Origin: Alphaproteobacteria bacterium
Lineage (GTDB): Bacteria; Pseudomonadota; Alphaproteobacteria; Bin65
NCBI GenBank assembly: GCA_022819985.1
Contig: JAJEGH010000043.1
Coordinates: 62,001 to 126,000 of the forward strand
Length of the DNA stretch: 64,000 nt
Direction: 5' to 3'
Shown: in pieces, positions 35,203 to 45,315 of the stretch
Numbering within the stretch: position 1 is the stretch's first letter
Layout: every line of letters begins with the position of its first letter
The notes under the pieces: model-generated
What the model was told of the DNA's origin: nothing
What the model saw: the letters and a program-made list of their open reading frames with translations, nothing else
Database searches by the model: none
Translations under genes and position numbers: made by a program

Positions 35203-36150
35203 ATGATTCAGGGCGAAACGAAACGCCGTGGCCTGGGGCGGGGCCTCGAGGCGTTGCTGGGCGGCGACGATTACGCCGCGGCCCCAGACCGGAAGCCCGA
35301 CGGGAAGCCGGCCGCGCCGGGCGCACCCGACCGGCCGGGCCCGGGCATCCAGCGCCTGCCGATCGGCGATCTCCGGGCCGGCAGATTCCAGCCGCGCCGC
35401 CGGTTCGACGAGGAAGAGCTCGGGGCGCTGGCGGCCTCGATCGGCGAAAAGGGCGTGCTCCAGCCCGTCCTGGTGCGGCGCCACCCCGAAGAGGCCGGCT
35501 GCTGGGAGCTGGTCGCCGGCGAACGGCGCTGGCTGGCCGCCCAGCGCGCCGGGCTGCGCGAAATCCCGGCAATCGTTCACGATTTGTCCGACAAGGAGGC
35601 CCTTGAGGCCGCGATCGTCGAGAATATCCAGCGCCAGGACCTCACGCCGCTGGAGGAGGCCGGGGGCTACCGCCGGCTGATCGCCGAATTCGGTTATACC
35701 CAGGAGGCGCTGGCGAAAATCGTCGGCAAAAGCCGCAGTCACGTCGCCAACAGCCTGCGGCTGCTCGCCCTGAGCGACGGCGCGAAGGCGCTGCTCGACA
35801 GCGGCGCGCTGAGCGCCGGCCATGCCCGCGCCCTGCTGTCGGCTGCGGATCCGGACGCGCTGGCGCAAAAAATCGCCGCGGACGGCCTGTCGGTGCGCCA
35901 GGCCGAGGCGCTGGCCCGGAACGACCGGACCCCGACCGGCCGCCCGAAACCGCCGAAACAGTCCGCCGGCCGTGCCTCGGCATCCGCCGGAAAGGACGCC
36001 GACACCCTGGCGCTGGAGCGCGAACTGGAGGACCGGCTGGGCCTGAAGGTCGCGATCGACCACAAGGGGCCGGGCGGGCAGGTCGGCATCCGTTACGCCT
36101 CGCTCGAACAGCTCGACGACCTGCTCTCCCGCCTGCTGGGCAAACCCTGA
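35203..36150 (+). CDS. parB: ParB, centromere-binding CTPase
   Basis: Binds parS and slides along DNA as a CTP-dependent clamp. The 315-residue protein begins with the conserved RRGLGRGLEALLGG, the ParA-stimulating end; the CTP-binding blocks LRAGRFQPRRRFDEEEL and ELVAGERRWLAAQRAG follow, then the parS-reading HTH (TQEALAKIVGKSRSHVANSLRLL, seen in two parts) and a C-terminal dimer region. The linker before the C-terminus is Pro/Ala/Lys-rich. The two parS sites in the window are its expected targets. Confidence 0.96.
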   Translation: MIQGETKRRGLGRGLEALLGGDDYAAAPDRKPDGKPAAPGAPDRPGPGIQRLPIGDLRAGRFQPRRRFDEEELGALAASIGEKGVLQPVLVRRHPEEAGCWELVAGERRWLAAQRAGLREIPAIVHDLSDKEALEAAIVENIQRQDLTPLEEAGGYRRLIAEFGYTQEALAKIVGKSRSHVANSLRLLALSDGAKALLDSGALSAGHARALLSAADPDALAQKIAADGLSVRQAEALARNDRTPTGRPKPPKQSAGRASASAGKDADTLALERELEDRLGLKVAIDHKGPGGQVGIRYASLEQLDDLLSRLLGKP

Positions 36151-36194
36151 CCGGCCGCGCCGGCGCCCGGATCGGCGGGGGTTCGGTGCCCGGC

Positions 36195-37277
36195 TCAGCG
36201 TCTCCGCACCGCCGCCGCAATGCCGCTCAGCGCCCGGTCGCAGACCGGTTCGTCCGGAACCCCGGTCCGCCGGGTCAGGCGTTCCGCCTCGGCCAGCCGG
36301 TCCATGGCGGCGTCCAGGATATGCGGCGCCATCCGGGCCTGGCGCTCCAGGCTCCTGCGGCGGGAAAAATGCACCGGCGGCCGGAGCCGGCGCGCCGCCT
36401 CGGCCGGATCGAGGCCGGTCTGCATCAGGCCGCGCATCCGCATCAGCCGGGCTGCCTGGCCCGCCATGGCGCGCAGGATGGTCCCGGAGGCGACGCCTTC
36501 CTGCCGGACCCGCTGCAGCATCCGCTCGATATCGGCGATCCGGCCCTCGAAGGTCGCGTCGACGAGGGAATCGAGGGTCAGCAGCGCGGTATCGCCGACC
36601 ACCGCCTGCGCCTGGGCGAGATCGACCGGCTTCGGCCCCGCGCCGCGCCCGGCATTCGGCCTCTCGTCCGGCCTCTCTCCCGGTCCCTCTTCCGGCGCGG
36701 CGCCGACGAACAGCGCCAGTTTCTCGATCTCGCGCCGGGTCAGCGCCCGGTCGCCGCCGGCCAGGCCGGCGACGAAGTCGACGACGCCCGGCCCCGGCCG
36801 CAGCCCGGCTTCGGTCATGGCCTCGCGCACCAGGTCGTGCAGCGTCCGGCTTTCGTCGCGGTAGCACGGGACCGCCGCCGCCGCCGCCGCGCCGATCGCG
36901 GCGGTGACAATGGCGCTCTTCCTGTTGGCACCCGGCGCTTCCAGGACGATCCGCGCCTCGCCGGCCGGCTCGCGGACCATGTCGACCACCGCATCGGCGA
37001 TCCGGCCGGTCAGCCGCCGGACCCGGACCGCCCGCTGGCCGCCGCCGAAAGCAAGCGCCGTCGCCTCGTCATACAGCAGTGCGGCGTCGGCGTTCACCGC
37101 GTCGCCCTCCAGATCGGCAAGGCGGAACGGGTCGCCGGCATCCGGGACGACCTGCCCGACCAGGAGATCGCCGCGCTCGCGGATCAGTCCCTCGTCCGGC
37201 CCGAACAGCAGGAAAACGCGGATTTCCGGCGGCGGTTTCCCGATGAAGCGCTTCGCCCCGGCGGGCTTGATTTCCAT
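36195..37277 (-). CDS. holA: HolA, DNA polymerase III delta subunit
   Basis: Clamp-loader subunit that opens the beta clamp. The 360-residue protein has the delta family features VFLLFGPDEGLIRERGDLLV near the N-terminus and DESRTLHDLVREAM, ALTRREIEKLALFVG in the middle. A low-complexity insertion rich in Glu/Pro/Gly/Arg (about residues 200-220, PEEGPGERPDERPN) follows the ALFVGAA region, apparently from a short DNA repeat, and is not typical. ATG 37277 (MEIKPAGAKRF) is the likely start; the frame continues far upstream over leuS and lptE. It is last in leuS-lptE-holA. Confidence 0.9.
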   Translation of the reverse strand: MEIKPAGAKRFIGKPPPEIRVFLLFGPDEGLIRERGDLLVGQVVPDAGDPFRLADLEGDAVNADAALLYDEATALAFGGGQRAVRVRRLTGRIADAVVDMVREPAGEARIVLEAPGANRKSAIVTAAIGAAAAAAVPCYRDESRTLHDLVREAMTEAGLRPGPGVVDFVAGLAGGDRALTRREIEKLALFVGAAPEEGPGERPDERPNAGRGAGPKPVDLAQAQAVVGDTALLTLDSLVDATFEGRIADIERMLQRVRQEGVASGTILRAMAGQAARLMRMRGLMQTGLDPAEAARRLRPPVHFSRRRSLERQARMAPHILDAAMDRLAEAERLTRRTGVPDEPVCDRALSGIAAAVRRR

Positions 37278-37297
37278 GTCCTGCGCCCCGTGGCGGA

Positions 37298-37825
37298 TTA
37301 CAGATCCCGGCGCAGCTTCCGCAACCGGTTGAAATAGGCCGCGAGACGCAGGGCGATGCTGTCCGCCACCAGAAGCGTGCCGCGCCGGCGCGCGGCGCGC
37401 TCCGCGGAAATGGTGGCATATTCGCTTTCGACGATATTGAACGACGTGACCGACGCCGTCCGGCCGGAATAGACGATGGCGCCGGAAGCCGTCTCGCGCA
37501 GCCGGAAGCGCGACCGGAACCGCAGGTTGGCGCGGGTCGCCGTCTCGTCCTTGCGGAGGCCCAGTTCCTGCCGGGAGACGGCGAGGCGCACCTCGAGCGC
37601 ATAGCGCGGATCGGCCGGTTCGCCGGCCGGATTGAGGCGGTCCAGCAGCTCGTTGCGCAGCATCTGGCCGATCCGGTCCGCGATCGGGGCGATGCGGACC
37701 GTCGCGATATCGCCGGCGACGCTCCCGCCGTCCCTCTCGCCGTAGAGCGGCCGGAAGCCGCATCCCGCCAGTCCGATCGCCAGGACCGCGACGACGCCGG
37801 CGGCAAGGCAGCGCGCTGTCTTCAA
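37298..37825 (-). CDS. lptE: LptE, outer membrane LPS-assembly lipoprotein
   Basis: Plug protein of the LptD lipopolysaccharide translocon. The 175 residues begin with a lipoprotein signal ending in the lipobox IGLAGC, so Cys22 is the predicted lipidated residue, followed by the GFRPLYG motif that is characteristic of LptE. ADSIALRLAAYFNRL near the C-terminus is also typical. The start appears to be TTG 37825, with a GGAG-type site upstream; no ATG is available before the signal peptide. It stands between leuS and holA, a conserved order in proteobacteria. Confidence 0.92.
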   Translation of the reverse strand: MKTARCLAAGVVAVLAIGLAGCGFRPLYGERDGGSVAGDIATVRIAPIADRIGQMLRNELLDRLNPAGEPADPRYALEVRLAVSRQELGLRKDETATRANLRFRSRFRLRETASGAIVYSGRTASVTSFNIVESEYATISAERAARRRGTLLVADSIALRLAAYFNRLRKLRRDL

Positions 37826-37900
37826 TTTCGCTCCGTCCCCCGTCTTCGGCTCCTCGTCTTCGGTCCGCCGGCAAGGCGGGCCGCTGCCGCTGCGGCGGCA

Positions 37901-40510
37901 TCAGACCACGATATTCACAATCCTGTCCGGCACAACGACGATCTTGCGAATGTCGCGCCCGGCGACCTGCCGGGCCACCGCCGGCAGCGCCAGCGCGGCT
38001 TCCTCGACCGCCGCGGGGTCGGCGCCGGCCGGCTGGTCGATCGTGCCGCGCAGCTTGCCCCTGACCTGCACGGCGATGGTCACCGTATCGTCGACCGTGA
38101 GCGCCGGCTCGCATTCCGGCCAGGGGCGGCTCGCCAACAGAGTGTCGTGCCCCAGACTCCGCCACAGCTCCTCGCCGACATGCGGGGTCATCGGCGCGAT
38201 CAAGCGAACCGCCGTTTCGAGCCCCTCGCGCATCGCCCAGGCAATGCCCGCCCCACCGTCCGCCCCGCCGTCCGTGCCGCCGTCCGGCCCGGCTTCGGCC
38301 AGCGTATTGGTCAGCTCGCGGACCCGGGCGACGGCCCGGTTGAAATGGAAGCGCTCGAAATCCTCCGTCACGCCGGCGATGGTCTTGTGGGTCGCCCGGC
38401 GCAGCGCCAGCGCGGCATCGCTCCAGCCGGCCGGCGGCGGAGACCCCGGCGGCGGTAACGCGACAGCCGCTTCGGCGACCATCCGGTACAGCCGGTTCAT
38501 GTAGCGCCAGGCGCCGTCGATGCCGGCCTCGGTCCAGTCCATGTCCCGGTCCGGCGGCGTGTCCGACAGCATGAACAGCCGGGCCGTATCGGCGCCGTAG
38601 GTTTCGATGATGGCTTCCGGGTCGACGGTATTCCGCTTCGACTTGCTCATCGATTCCGACCGCCCGATCGCGACCGCCTCGCCGGTATCGCCGAGGCGCG
38701 CCGTATCGCCGTCCTTGACGACCTGTTCCGGGTACAGCCAGTTGCCCGCGTCGTCGCGGTAGGTTTCGTGGCAGACCATGCCTTGGGTGTAGAGGCCTGC
38801 GAACGGCTCTTCGAGGCCGTTCAGCGACCCCGTGTCCGACATGGCGCGGACATAGAAGCGCGAATAGAGCAGATGCAGGATCGCGTGCTCGACGCCGCCG
38901 ATATACTGATCGACCGGCAGCCAGTAGTCCGTCGTCGCCTTGTCGACCGGCGCTCCTTCGTGGCGCGGCGAGCAATAGCGCGCGAAATACCAGGATGAAT
39001 CGACGAACGTGTCCATGGTGTCGGTATCGCGCAGCGCCGGCTGGCCGCATTGCGGGCAATCGACATGTTTCCAGGTCGGGTGCCGGTCGAGCGGGTTGCC
39101 GGGCCGGTCGAAGGTCACGTCGTCGGGCAGCGTGACGGGGAGCTGGTCGCGCGGGACCGGCACGATGCCGCACGCGTCGCAATGGACCGTCGGGATCGGG
39201 CAGCCCCAATAGCGCTGGCGGGAGATCAGCCAGTCGCGCAGGCGGTACTGAATCGTCCCCGTACCGCTGCCGTCGGCCTCCAGCCGATCGATGGCGGCGC
39301 GGATGGCGGCCGGCACGTCGAGTCCGTCCAGGAAACCGGAATTGACGACGACCGTGCCGGTGTCTTTCGCTAGATAGGCTTCGTTGTCGATCTCGATCGG
39401 CTGCGCCTCGCCGTTTTCCAGCGGCGCGACGACGGGCAGCGCCGGCAGGCCGTATTTCCGGGCGAATTCCAGATCGCGCTGGTCGTGGGCCGGACAGCCG
39501 AAGATCGCGCCCGAGCCGTATTCCATCAGCACGAAGTTCGCGACGTAGACCGGCAACGTCAGGCCTTCGACGAAGGGATGTTCGACCTCGACCGCGGTGC
39601 GGTAGCCGGTCTTTTCAGCCGCCTCTATGGCGGCTTCGCTGGTGCCGATGCGCTGGCATTCCGCGATGAACGCCTGCAACCCCGGATCGTTCCGGGCCAG
39701 TTCCTCGCTCAGCGGATGGTTCGGCGCCAGGGCGCAGAAGGAGGCGCCGAAGAGCGTGTCCGGCCGGGTCGTGAAAACCTCCAGCGCCTCGCCGTCCCGG
39801 CCCGCGACCGGGAAACGGACCCGGGCGCCCTCCGACCGGCCGATCCAGTTCTCCTGCATGACCCGGACCTTTTCCGGCCAGCGGTCCAGAGAGCCCAGCG
39901 CCTCGAGCAGTTCGTCGGCATAGCGGGTGATGCGGAAAAACCATTGGGACAGCTTGCGCCGCTCGACGACCGCGCCGGAGCGCCAGCCCCTGCCGTCGAT
40001 TACCTGCTCGTTGGCCAGCACGGTCCCGTCTTTAGGATCCCAGTTGACCCAGAACTCCTTGCGGTAGGCCAGGTCCTTTTCGAGGAAATCCAGGAAGATA
40101 CTCTGCTGGTGAACGTAGTATCCGGGATGGCAGGACGCGATTTCGCGGTCCCAGTTGAGCGACAGGCCCATCCGTTTGAGCTGGCGCCGCATCGTGGCGA
40201 TATTGTCGTAGGTCCAGTCGCGCGGGTGGACGCCGCGCTCGATCGCCGCGTTTTCAGCCGGCAGGCCGAAGGCGTCCCAGCCCATGGGATGGATCACGTT
40301 GTAGCCGCGGGCCCGGCGATAGCGGGCCACGGCGTCCCCCAGCGTATAGTTGCGGACATGACCCATGTGGATCTTGCCCGACGGGTAGGGGAACATTTCC
40401 ATCACATAGTATTTCGGCCGGCCGGGATCGGCCTCGGCAGCAAAGCAGCCGGCCTCGTCCCAGGCCTTCTGCCATCTCGGCTCGGCCTCCCGGAAATTGT
40501 AACGCGCCAT
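37901..40510 (-). CDS. leuS: LeuS, leucyl-tRNA synthetase
   Basis: Class I aminoacyl-tRNA synthetase for leucine. The 869 residues match bacterial LeuRS. The HIGH motif appears as [13 protein letters not shown] near residue 45 and the KMSKS motif as [12 protein letters not shown] near residue 620; the editing domain is present ([12 protein letters not shown] and the [15 protein letters not shown] with its catalytic Asp). ATG 40510 ([14 protein letters not shown]) is the clear start; the frame continues to 40966 as a shadow of the DUF3576 gene. It heads leuS-lptE-holA after the DUF3576 lipoprotein. Confidence 0.97.
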   Translation of the reverse strand: MARYNFREAEPRWQKAWDEAGCFAAEADPGRPKYYVMEMFPYPSGKIHMGHVRNYTLGDAVARYRRARGYNVIHPMGWDAFGLPAENAAIERGVHPRDWTYDNIATMRRQLKRMGLSLNWDREIASCHPGYYVHQQSIFLDFLEKDLAYRKEFWVNWDPKDGTVLANEQVIDGRGWRSGAVVERRKLSQWFFRITRYADELLEALGSLDRWPEKVRVMQENWIGRSEGARVRFPVAGRDGEALEVFTTRPDTLFGASFCALAPNHPLSEELARNDPGLQAFIAECQRIGTSEAAIEAAEKTGYRTAVEVEHPFVEGLTLPVYVANFVLMEYGSGAIFGCPAHDQRDLEFARKYGLPALPVVAPLENGEAQPIEIDNEAYLAKDTGTVVVNSGFLDGLDVPAAIRAAIDRLEADGSGTGTIQYRLRDWLISRQRYWGCPIPTVHCDACGIVPVPRDQLPVTLPDDVTFDRPGNPLDRHPTWKHVDCPQCGQPALRDTDTMDTFVDSSWYFARYCSPRHEGAPVDKATTDYWLPVDQYIGGVEHAILHLLYSRFYVRAMSDTGSLNGLEEPFAGLYTQGMVCHETYRDDAGNWLYPEQVVKDGDTARLGDTGEAVAIGRSESMSKSKRNTVDPEAIIETYGADTARLFMLSDTPPDRDMDWTEAGIDGAWRYMNRLYRMVAEAAVALPPPGSPPPAGWSDAALALRRATHKTIAGVTEDFERFHFNRAVARVRELTNTLAEAGPDGGTDGGADGGAGIAWAMREGLETAVRLIAPMTPHVGEELWRSLGHDTLLASRPWPECEPALTVDDTVTIAVQVRGKLRGTIDQPAGADPAAVEEAALALPAVARQVAGRDIRKIVVVPDRIVNIVV

Positions 40511-40581
40511 CGTCGGCGAAACTCCGCTAGTCGGCTTTCCGGCAGGCCCTGTCGCGGGCCGCCGCTGCGAAACCTGTCGGA

Positions 40582-41088
40582 TCAGATGCCTCTTGCGGCG
40601 GCGCGGTGACGCGCGGCGCGCATGATCGTTGTGTGCAATTCGGCGACAGTGGACGCGCTGACCGGCCTGCTGCGCCAGACCCCGCCGCGTCGCACCTGCC
40701 TGAGGATGGCGATGTGCAGGTTTTTCGCTTCGAGCGCCGGCCCCAGAATGCTGATCGTCACGCGCCGGCGTTCGCCCGGCGCGTCTTTCGGCCGGTACCA
40801 GTTCGTCGCCAGCACGCCGGCGAATGGGTCCGACATCCTCTTGCGGGCGAAACCCAGCTGGTTGCCGGCCGCCACCCACAGGTCGGGGTTCGGCCGGATC
40901 GCGCGAGCCTGCGCATACCGCTCGAAAACGTTCACCGCGCCCGTCGGCCGTTCCTCGGCGACGCATCCTGCGAGAAGCAGGGCAAGCCCCGGCAACGCGA
41001 CCGCGACCGCCCGGGGCAGCCGCCCGGTGCCGGGTTTGCGCGTCGAATCCGGATGGGCCGGTCCACCAGGCCCGCCAAGTCCGCTCAT
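40582..41088 (-). CDS. DUF3576 domain lipoprotein
   Basis: A 168-residue predicted lipoprotein. After a long basic n-region the signal ends in the lipobox LLLAGC (Cys42). The mature part has the DUF3576 pattern: [32 protein letters not shown], then [25 protein letters not shown]. The function is unknown; the gene lies next to leuS in many alphaproteobacteria. ATG 41088 is the only ATG placed before the signal that avoids an unlikely extension to 41199. It is divergent from yggS. Confidence 0.85.
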   Translation of the reverse strand: MSGLGGPGGPAHPDSTRKPGTGRLPRAVAVALPGLALLLAGCVAEERPTGAVNVFERYAQARAIRPNPDLWVAAGNQLGFARKRMSDPFAGVLATNWYRPKDAPGERRRVTISILGPALEAKNLHIAILRQVRRGGVWRSRPVSASTVAELHTTIMRAARHRAAARGI

Positions 41089-41261
41089 TTCACCCTCGTT
41101 CAAGCGGCAATCATCGGTCGCGCCTCGGGTAGCCGCGCCCGACGGCGCCGCGGTCGGTATATCCGATCGCCCGGCCGCGGCAAAGGGCCGGCGACGCACG
41201 CGGTGCTGCCGCAGCGTTGCATGCTTGACTACGGCGCCGGCCGTTTCAAGCTAACCGGACG

Positions 41262-41945
41262 ATGCTCATCCGCGACAATCTAGAACGGGTTTCCGGTGCG
41301 ATCCGCGACGCCTGCCGGCAGGCCGGCCGGCCGGACGATGCGGTTTCGCTGGTTGCCGTGACGAAAGCCTGGAGCGCGGACGCCGTCCGTCCGGCGCTCG
41401 ATGCGGGCCATCGCCTGTTCGGCGAAAACCGGGTCCAGGAGGCCCGGGACAAATGGCCGGCCCTGATGGCCCGGTATCCGGATATCCGCCTGCATCTGAT
41501 CGGCCATCTGCAGACCAACAAGACGGCCGACGCGGTGGCCCTGTTCGATACCGTCGAAACGGTCGACCGGCCGAAGCTCGCGGCCTCGATCGCCCGCGAA
41601 CAGACGCGGCAGGATCGCCGGGTCGACTGTTTCGTTCAGGTCAATACCGGAGAGGAGCCGCAAAAGGGCGGGGTCGCGCCGGGCGAGGCGGCCTCGTTCG
41701 TCCGGCATTGCCGTAGCCTGGGCCTGACCGTCACCGGGCTGATGTGCATTCCACCCGCCGACCGGGAGCCTGCGCCCCATTTCGCCTTTCTGGCGAAGCT
41801 GGCCCGTGAGCAGGGCCTGCCCCATCTCAGCATGGGGATGAGCGCCGATTACGCGGCAGCGATCGAGCAGGGCGCGACCCATGTTCGCATAGGAACGGCC
41901 ATTTTCGGCCCGAGGAATGCGCCGCGCGCCGCGCCACCCGCATAA
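41262..41945 (+). CDS. yggS: YggS/PROSC-type PLP homeostasis protein
   Basis: A 227-residue pyridoxal-phosphate binding TIM-barrel protein of the YggS family, which buffers PLP and affects amino-acid and vitamin B6 homeostasis without known catalytic turnover. The PLP lysine is Lys35 in SLVAVTKAW; FGENRVQEARDKW, LHLIGHLQTNK and LSMGMSADYAAAIEQGATHVRIGTAIFG (in two blocks) are the other family signatures. ATG 41262 starts within 8 bases of the first conserved helix and is the natural start. Confidence 0.93.
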   Translation: MLIRDNLERVSGAIRDACRQAGRPDDAVSLVAVTKAWSADAVRPALDAGHRLFGENRVQEARDKWPALMARYPDIRLHLIGHLQTNKTADAVALFDTVETVDRPKLAASIAREQTRQDRRVDCFVQVNTGEEPQKGGVAPGEAASFVRHCRSLGLTVTGLMCIPPADREPAPHFAFLAKLAREQGLPHLSMGMSADYAAAIEQGATHVRIGTAIFGPRNAPRAAPPA

Positions 41946-41984
41946 CCCGCCATAGAAAGAGCCTCTGCAGATACGGGCGGGCCG

Positions 41985-42032
41985 CCATCGGAAACGCCAC
42001 CGGACATACCACCGGACATGCCACCGGAAATG
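41985..42032. repeat. 12-bp tandem repeat, four units
   Basis: Units CCATCGGAAACG (41985), CCACCGGACATA (41997), CCACCGGACATG (42009) and CCACCGGAAATG (42021) are head to tail in the 191-base gap between yggS and the response regulator gene. Units two and three differ in one base. No promoter or terminator could be identified with confidence in the rest of the gap. Confidence 0.85.
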
Positions 42033-42136
42033 ATTGTGCCTGAGCGGCTTCAGGGCTTATCCTGTTAAACGATATTCGACGGCGCGGCTGCGACCGGCCG
42101 CCCCTCATCTTCCATCGGGATTTACAGGCCTGGTCA

Positions 42137-42841
42137 GTGAACAAGCGTCCGTCCGGCCCCGGTAAGCAGCTTCTCCTGGTCGACGACGATACCGAATTCC
42201 GGGAATCGCTGGTCGATCAGTTTCGGCTCCACGAAGAATTCGCGACCGATGTTGCGGTGACCGCCGCCGAAGCCCTCAACAAGGTCAAGGCCGCGCGTTA
42301 CGACGTCGTACTGCTGGACGTGCGCCTGCCCGATATGGACGGGCGGGAGCTGTGCCGCCTGCTGCGGCGGAACGGGGTCAAGGCGCCCATCATCATGCTG
42401 ACCGGCGCCGACAGCGATGCCGACGCCATTCTCGGTCTGGACGCCGGCGCCAACGACTATGTCACCAAGCCATTCCGTCTCGGCGTGCTGCTCGCGCGGC
42501 TCCGGGCCCATGTCCGGCAGCACGAAGCGAGCGAGGACGCGGTTTTCTCCATCGGCCACTATACGTTCCGGCCGGCAATGAAACTGCTGGTCGCGGAAGA
42601 AACGGGGCAAAAGGTGAGACTCACCGAAAAGGAAACGGCGATTCTCAAATTCCTGTACCGCGCAAACGGGGAAACCGTCTCCCGCGAAACGCTGCTGACC
42701 GATGTGTGGGGATACAATGCTAACGTGACGACCCACACCCTGGAGACCCATGTGTACCGGCTGCGCCAGAAGATCGAGAAAAATCCGGGCCAGGCCGAGA
42801 TTCTGGTAACGGAGCCGGGCGGGTACCGGCTGGCGCCCTGA
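42137..42841 (+). CDS. OmpR-family response regulator
   Basis: A 234-residue two-domain transcription factor. The receiver domain has the acidic pocket VDDD near residue 16, the phosphoacceptor Asp61 in VVLLDVRLPDMDG, and the conserved Lys in DYVTKPF. The C-terminal winged helix contains LTEKETAILKFLYRANGETVSRETLL and HTLETHVYRLRQKIE. The start is GTG 42137, no ATG being close. No histidine kinase gene is adjacent, so it is an orphan regulator here and its targets are unknown. Confidence 0.92.
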   Translation: MNKRPSGPGKQLLLVDDDTEFRESLVDQFRLHEEFATDVAVTAAEALNKVKAARYDVVLLDVRLPDMDGRELCRLLRRNGVKAPIIMLTGADSDADAILGLDAGANDYVTKPFRLGVLLARLRAHVRQHEASEDAVFSIGHYTFRPAMKLLVAEETGQKVRLTEKETAILKFLYRANGETVSRETLLTDVWGYNANVTTHTLETHVYRLRQKIEKNPGQAEILVTEPGGYRLAP

Positions 42842-42899
42842 GCGGCCACACGTCGGTCGATCGATTCCGGCGCGGGTCGGAAAGGGCTTTACTGCCGCA

Positions 42900-43751
42900 A
42901 TGAACGCAGCCAACGGGACAAACGCCGAAGACTTTTTCGTCCGCTTCCGCGGCGTCCGGGGCACGGTCGCCTGTCCGGGCGGCGAATACGCCCGCTACGG
43001 TGGCAACACCTCCTGTCTGGAGGTGCGCTGCGCCGGCCATCTGTTCATTCTGGACGCCGGCACCGGCCTGCGCGGCCTGGGGGCGGAACTGGACGCGGCC
43101 GGTGCGGTCGATACCGATATCCTGCTCACCCATACCCATATCGACCATATCGCCGGGATGCCCTTCTTCGTCCCGCTGTTCAAGCCCGGTAACCGGCTGC
43201 GCATCCACGCCGGCCACCTGTGGGACAGCGACGTCCGGCTGCGCGACGTGTTTCTGCGCCTGATCGAAGCGCCGATCTTCCCGGTGCCGCTGGAAGCGGT
43301 CGGCGCGGAGATCAGTTTCGAGGAGTTCCGTGCCGGCGACCGGCTCGACCTGCGGCAGGGCATTGCCATTCGCACCGCGCCGCTCAACCATCCCAACGGC
43401 GCGACCGGCTACCGGCTCGAGTGGCGCGGCCGGTCGATCTGCTATGTGACCGATACCGAACATGTCGAGGGCGAGATCGACGCCAACATTCTCGGGTTGA
43501 TCGAGGGCGCCGACATCTTCGTCTATGACGCAACCTATACCGAGGCGGAGTATCCGGCCTTCAGGGGGTGGGGCCACTCGACCTGGGAAGCCGGCGTTGC
43601 CCTTGCCGAACGCGGCCGGGTCGGCAAATACGTCATCTTCCACCACGCGCCGGACCACACCGACGACGACATGGACCGGATCGCCGACGCGGCGCAGCGC
43701 GCTTTCGCGTCGACGGTCGTTGCGCGGGAGGGACTCGTCCTGCGTCCCTGA
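42900..43751 (+). CDS. Metallo-beta-lactamase-fold hydrolase
   Basis: A 283-residue protein of the MBL superfamily. The metal motif HTHIDH (LLTHTHIDHIAGMPFF) lies near residues 79-84; other ligands are probably His in APLNHPNG, Asp in CYVTDTEH and His in IFHHAPDH. The N-terminal FRGVRGTVACPGGEYARYGGNTSC is typical of the PhnP/RNase Z-like phosphodiesterase branch. Substrate unknown. Lies between the orphan response regulator (59 bases upstream) and the nucleotide cyclase gene, in the same direction; the group may be co-transcribed. Confidence 0.88.
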   Translation: MNAANGTNAEDFFVRFRGVRGTVACPGGEYARYGGNTSCLEVRCAGHLFILDAGTGLRGLGAELDAAGAVDTDILLTHTHIDHIAGMPFFVPLFKPGNRLRIHAGHLWDSDVRLRDVFLRLIEAPIFPVPLEAVGAEISFEEFRAGDRLDLRQGIAIRTAPLNHPNGATGYRLEWRGRSICYVTDTEHVEGEIDANILGLIEGADIFVYDATYTEAEYPAFRGWGHSTWEAGVALAERGRVGKYVIFHHAPDHTDDDMDRIADAAQRAFASTVVAREGLVLRP

Positions 43752-43889
43752 GGGCACAGGATACCGGAAAGCAAGGCAGGGCCGGAACGCGATCGGGACG
43801 GGCAGATCGCCGGAGATTCAACCCCACGGCATGCTCCGTCCGGGCTGTATCCCAAATCCAGCCTTCGTGGCATACAGGATACCAAGTGT

Positions 43890-45299
43890 ATGCAGCATTC
43901 ACCGGAACCCTCGAAAACGTCGCAAACCCCGATTTCTGCGGCTTTCGTTGCCGCCCGTTCGGCGGCAACGCGGCTGCTGAGCCGGGGCGAGGCCGAAGTC
44001 GCGCCGCGCATCCGGGAAGCGATCGATCGCCAGCGCGACGCCAGTGAGCGCCTGATCGGCTGGATCCAGCTCTCCGTGATCGTCGGCCTCGGCGTGCTGT
44101 TCCTGTTATCGCCGAAAACGCACGAAACTGCGGTTTATTCGCGGCCGATCGGTTGGGCGCTGCTGGCGTATTTCCTCTTTACCCTGCTGCGGCTCGCCCT
44201 GTCCTACCGGATCAGCCTGCCGGCTTGGTTTCTCGCGCTCTCCGTCATCGCGGACATGCTGCTGCTGCTGGGTATTATATGGTCGTTCCATATCGACTAC
44301 GGCCAGCCGCCGGCCTTCTATCTGAAAGCGCCGACGCTGCTGTATGTGTTCCTGTTCATCTCGATCCGGGCGCTCCGGTTCGATTCGCGCTATGTCGTGC
44401 TGGCCGGGGTCGTCGCGTCCGCCGGCTGGCTGCTGATGATCGGCTACGCCATCGTCTACGATGGCGGCATGCAGGCGGTCACGCGCGACTATGTCGAGTA
44501 TCTGACCGCAAACCGGATCCTGCTCGGCGCCGAATTCGATAAAATCATTACAATTGCGCTGGTTACGGCGATTCTGGCGGTCGCCATCATGCGCGCCCGC
44601 AAGACTCTGGTACGCGGTGCGCAGGAACACGCCGCCGCCGTCGCGCTGTCGCGCTTCTTCAGCCCCGAGATCGCCGACCGGATTGCCCACGCGAAGGAGG
44701 AAATCCACGCGGGCGAGGGCCAGCAGCGCGACGCCGCCATCCTGACGACCGACATTCGCGGCTTCACCCGGATTGCCGCGGCGATGCCGGCCAACGAAGT
44801 GATTGAAATCCTTACCGAATACCAGGCGCGGCTGGTGCCCGCGATCCAGGACAATGGCGGGTCGATCGACAAGTTCATGGGCGACGGCATCCTGGCAACG
44901 TTCGGCGCGGCCGTGCCGTCGGAATCGTATGCCGCCGACGCGTTGCGCGCGGCCGAAGCCGTCGCCATCGCCGCCCGCGCCTGGGGCGAAGCCCGGCAGG
45001 CGGCGGAGACCCCGGTTCTGCGGGTCGCCGTCGCCGTGACCGCGGGCCCGGTCGTCTTCGGCGCGATCGGCGACGAGAGCCGGCTCGAATATACCGTTAT
45101 CGGAGACCCGGTGAATCTCGCCGCCAAGCTCGACAAGCACGGCAAGAGCCTCAATGCCGGCATCGTGACGACCGCAGACGCTCTGACCCTCGCCGCCGGT
45201 CAGGATTTTAAATCATCGCTAAATTATAAACGCGTTTCAGCAGCTGGTGTCGCCGGCGTTTCGGAGGCGGTCGATCTGGCTTTCGTCGCGGCCGACTGA
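43890..45299 (+). CDS. Membrane-bound class III adenylate/guanylate cyclase
   Basis: A 469-residue protein with about six membrane segments between residues 55 and 235 (IQLSVIVGLGVLFLL, WALLAYFLFTLLRLAL, WFLALSVIADMLLLLGIIW, VVLAGVVASAGWLLMIGYA, IITIALVTAILAVAIM) and a cytosolic cyclase domain. Catalytic metal Asp residues are in ILTTDIRGFTRIA and KFMGDGILATFG, and the EYTVIGDPVNLAAKL block is complete, with Lys where many homologues have Arg. Activity is plausible; cAMP rather than cGMP is likely but not proven. It may feed the cNMP-binding protein encoded at 61142. Confidence 0.9.
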   Translation: MQHSPEPSKTSQTPISAAFVAARSAATRLLSRGEAEVAPRIREAIDRQRDASERLIGWIQLSVIVGLGVLFLLSPKTHETAVYSRPIGWALLAYFLFTLLRLALSYRISLPAWFLALSVIADMLLLLGIIWSFHIDYGQPPAFYLKAPTLLYVFLFISIRALRFDSRYVVLAGVVASAGWLLMIGYAIVYDGGMQAVTRDYVEYLTANRILLGAEFDKIITIALVTAILAVAIMRARKTLVRGAQEHAAAVALSRFFSPEIADRIAHAKEEIHAGEGQQRDAAILTTDIRGFTRIAAAMPANEVIEILTEYQARLVPAIQDNGGSIDKFMGDGILATFGAAVPSESYAADALRAAEAVAIAARAWGEARQAAETPVLRVAVAVTAGPVVFGAIGDESRLEYTVIGDPVNLAAKLDKHGKSLNAGIVTTADALTLAAGQDFKSSLNYKRVSAAGVAGVSEAVDLAFVAAD

Positions 45300-45315
45300 A
45301 TAGCGGCGCTGAAAA

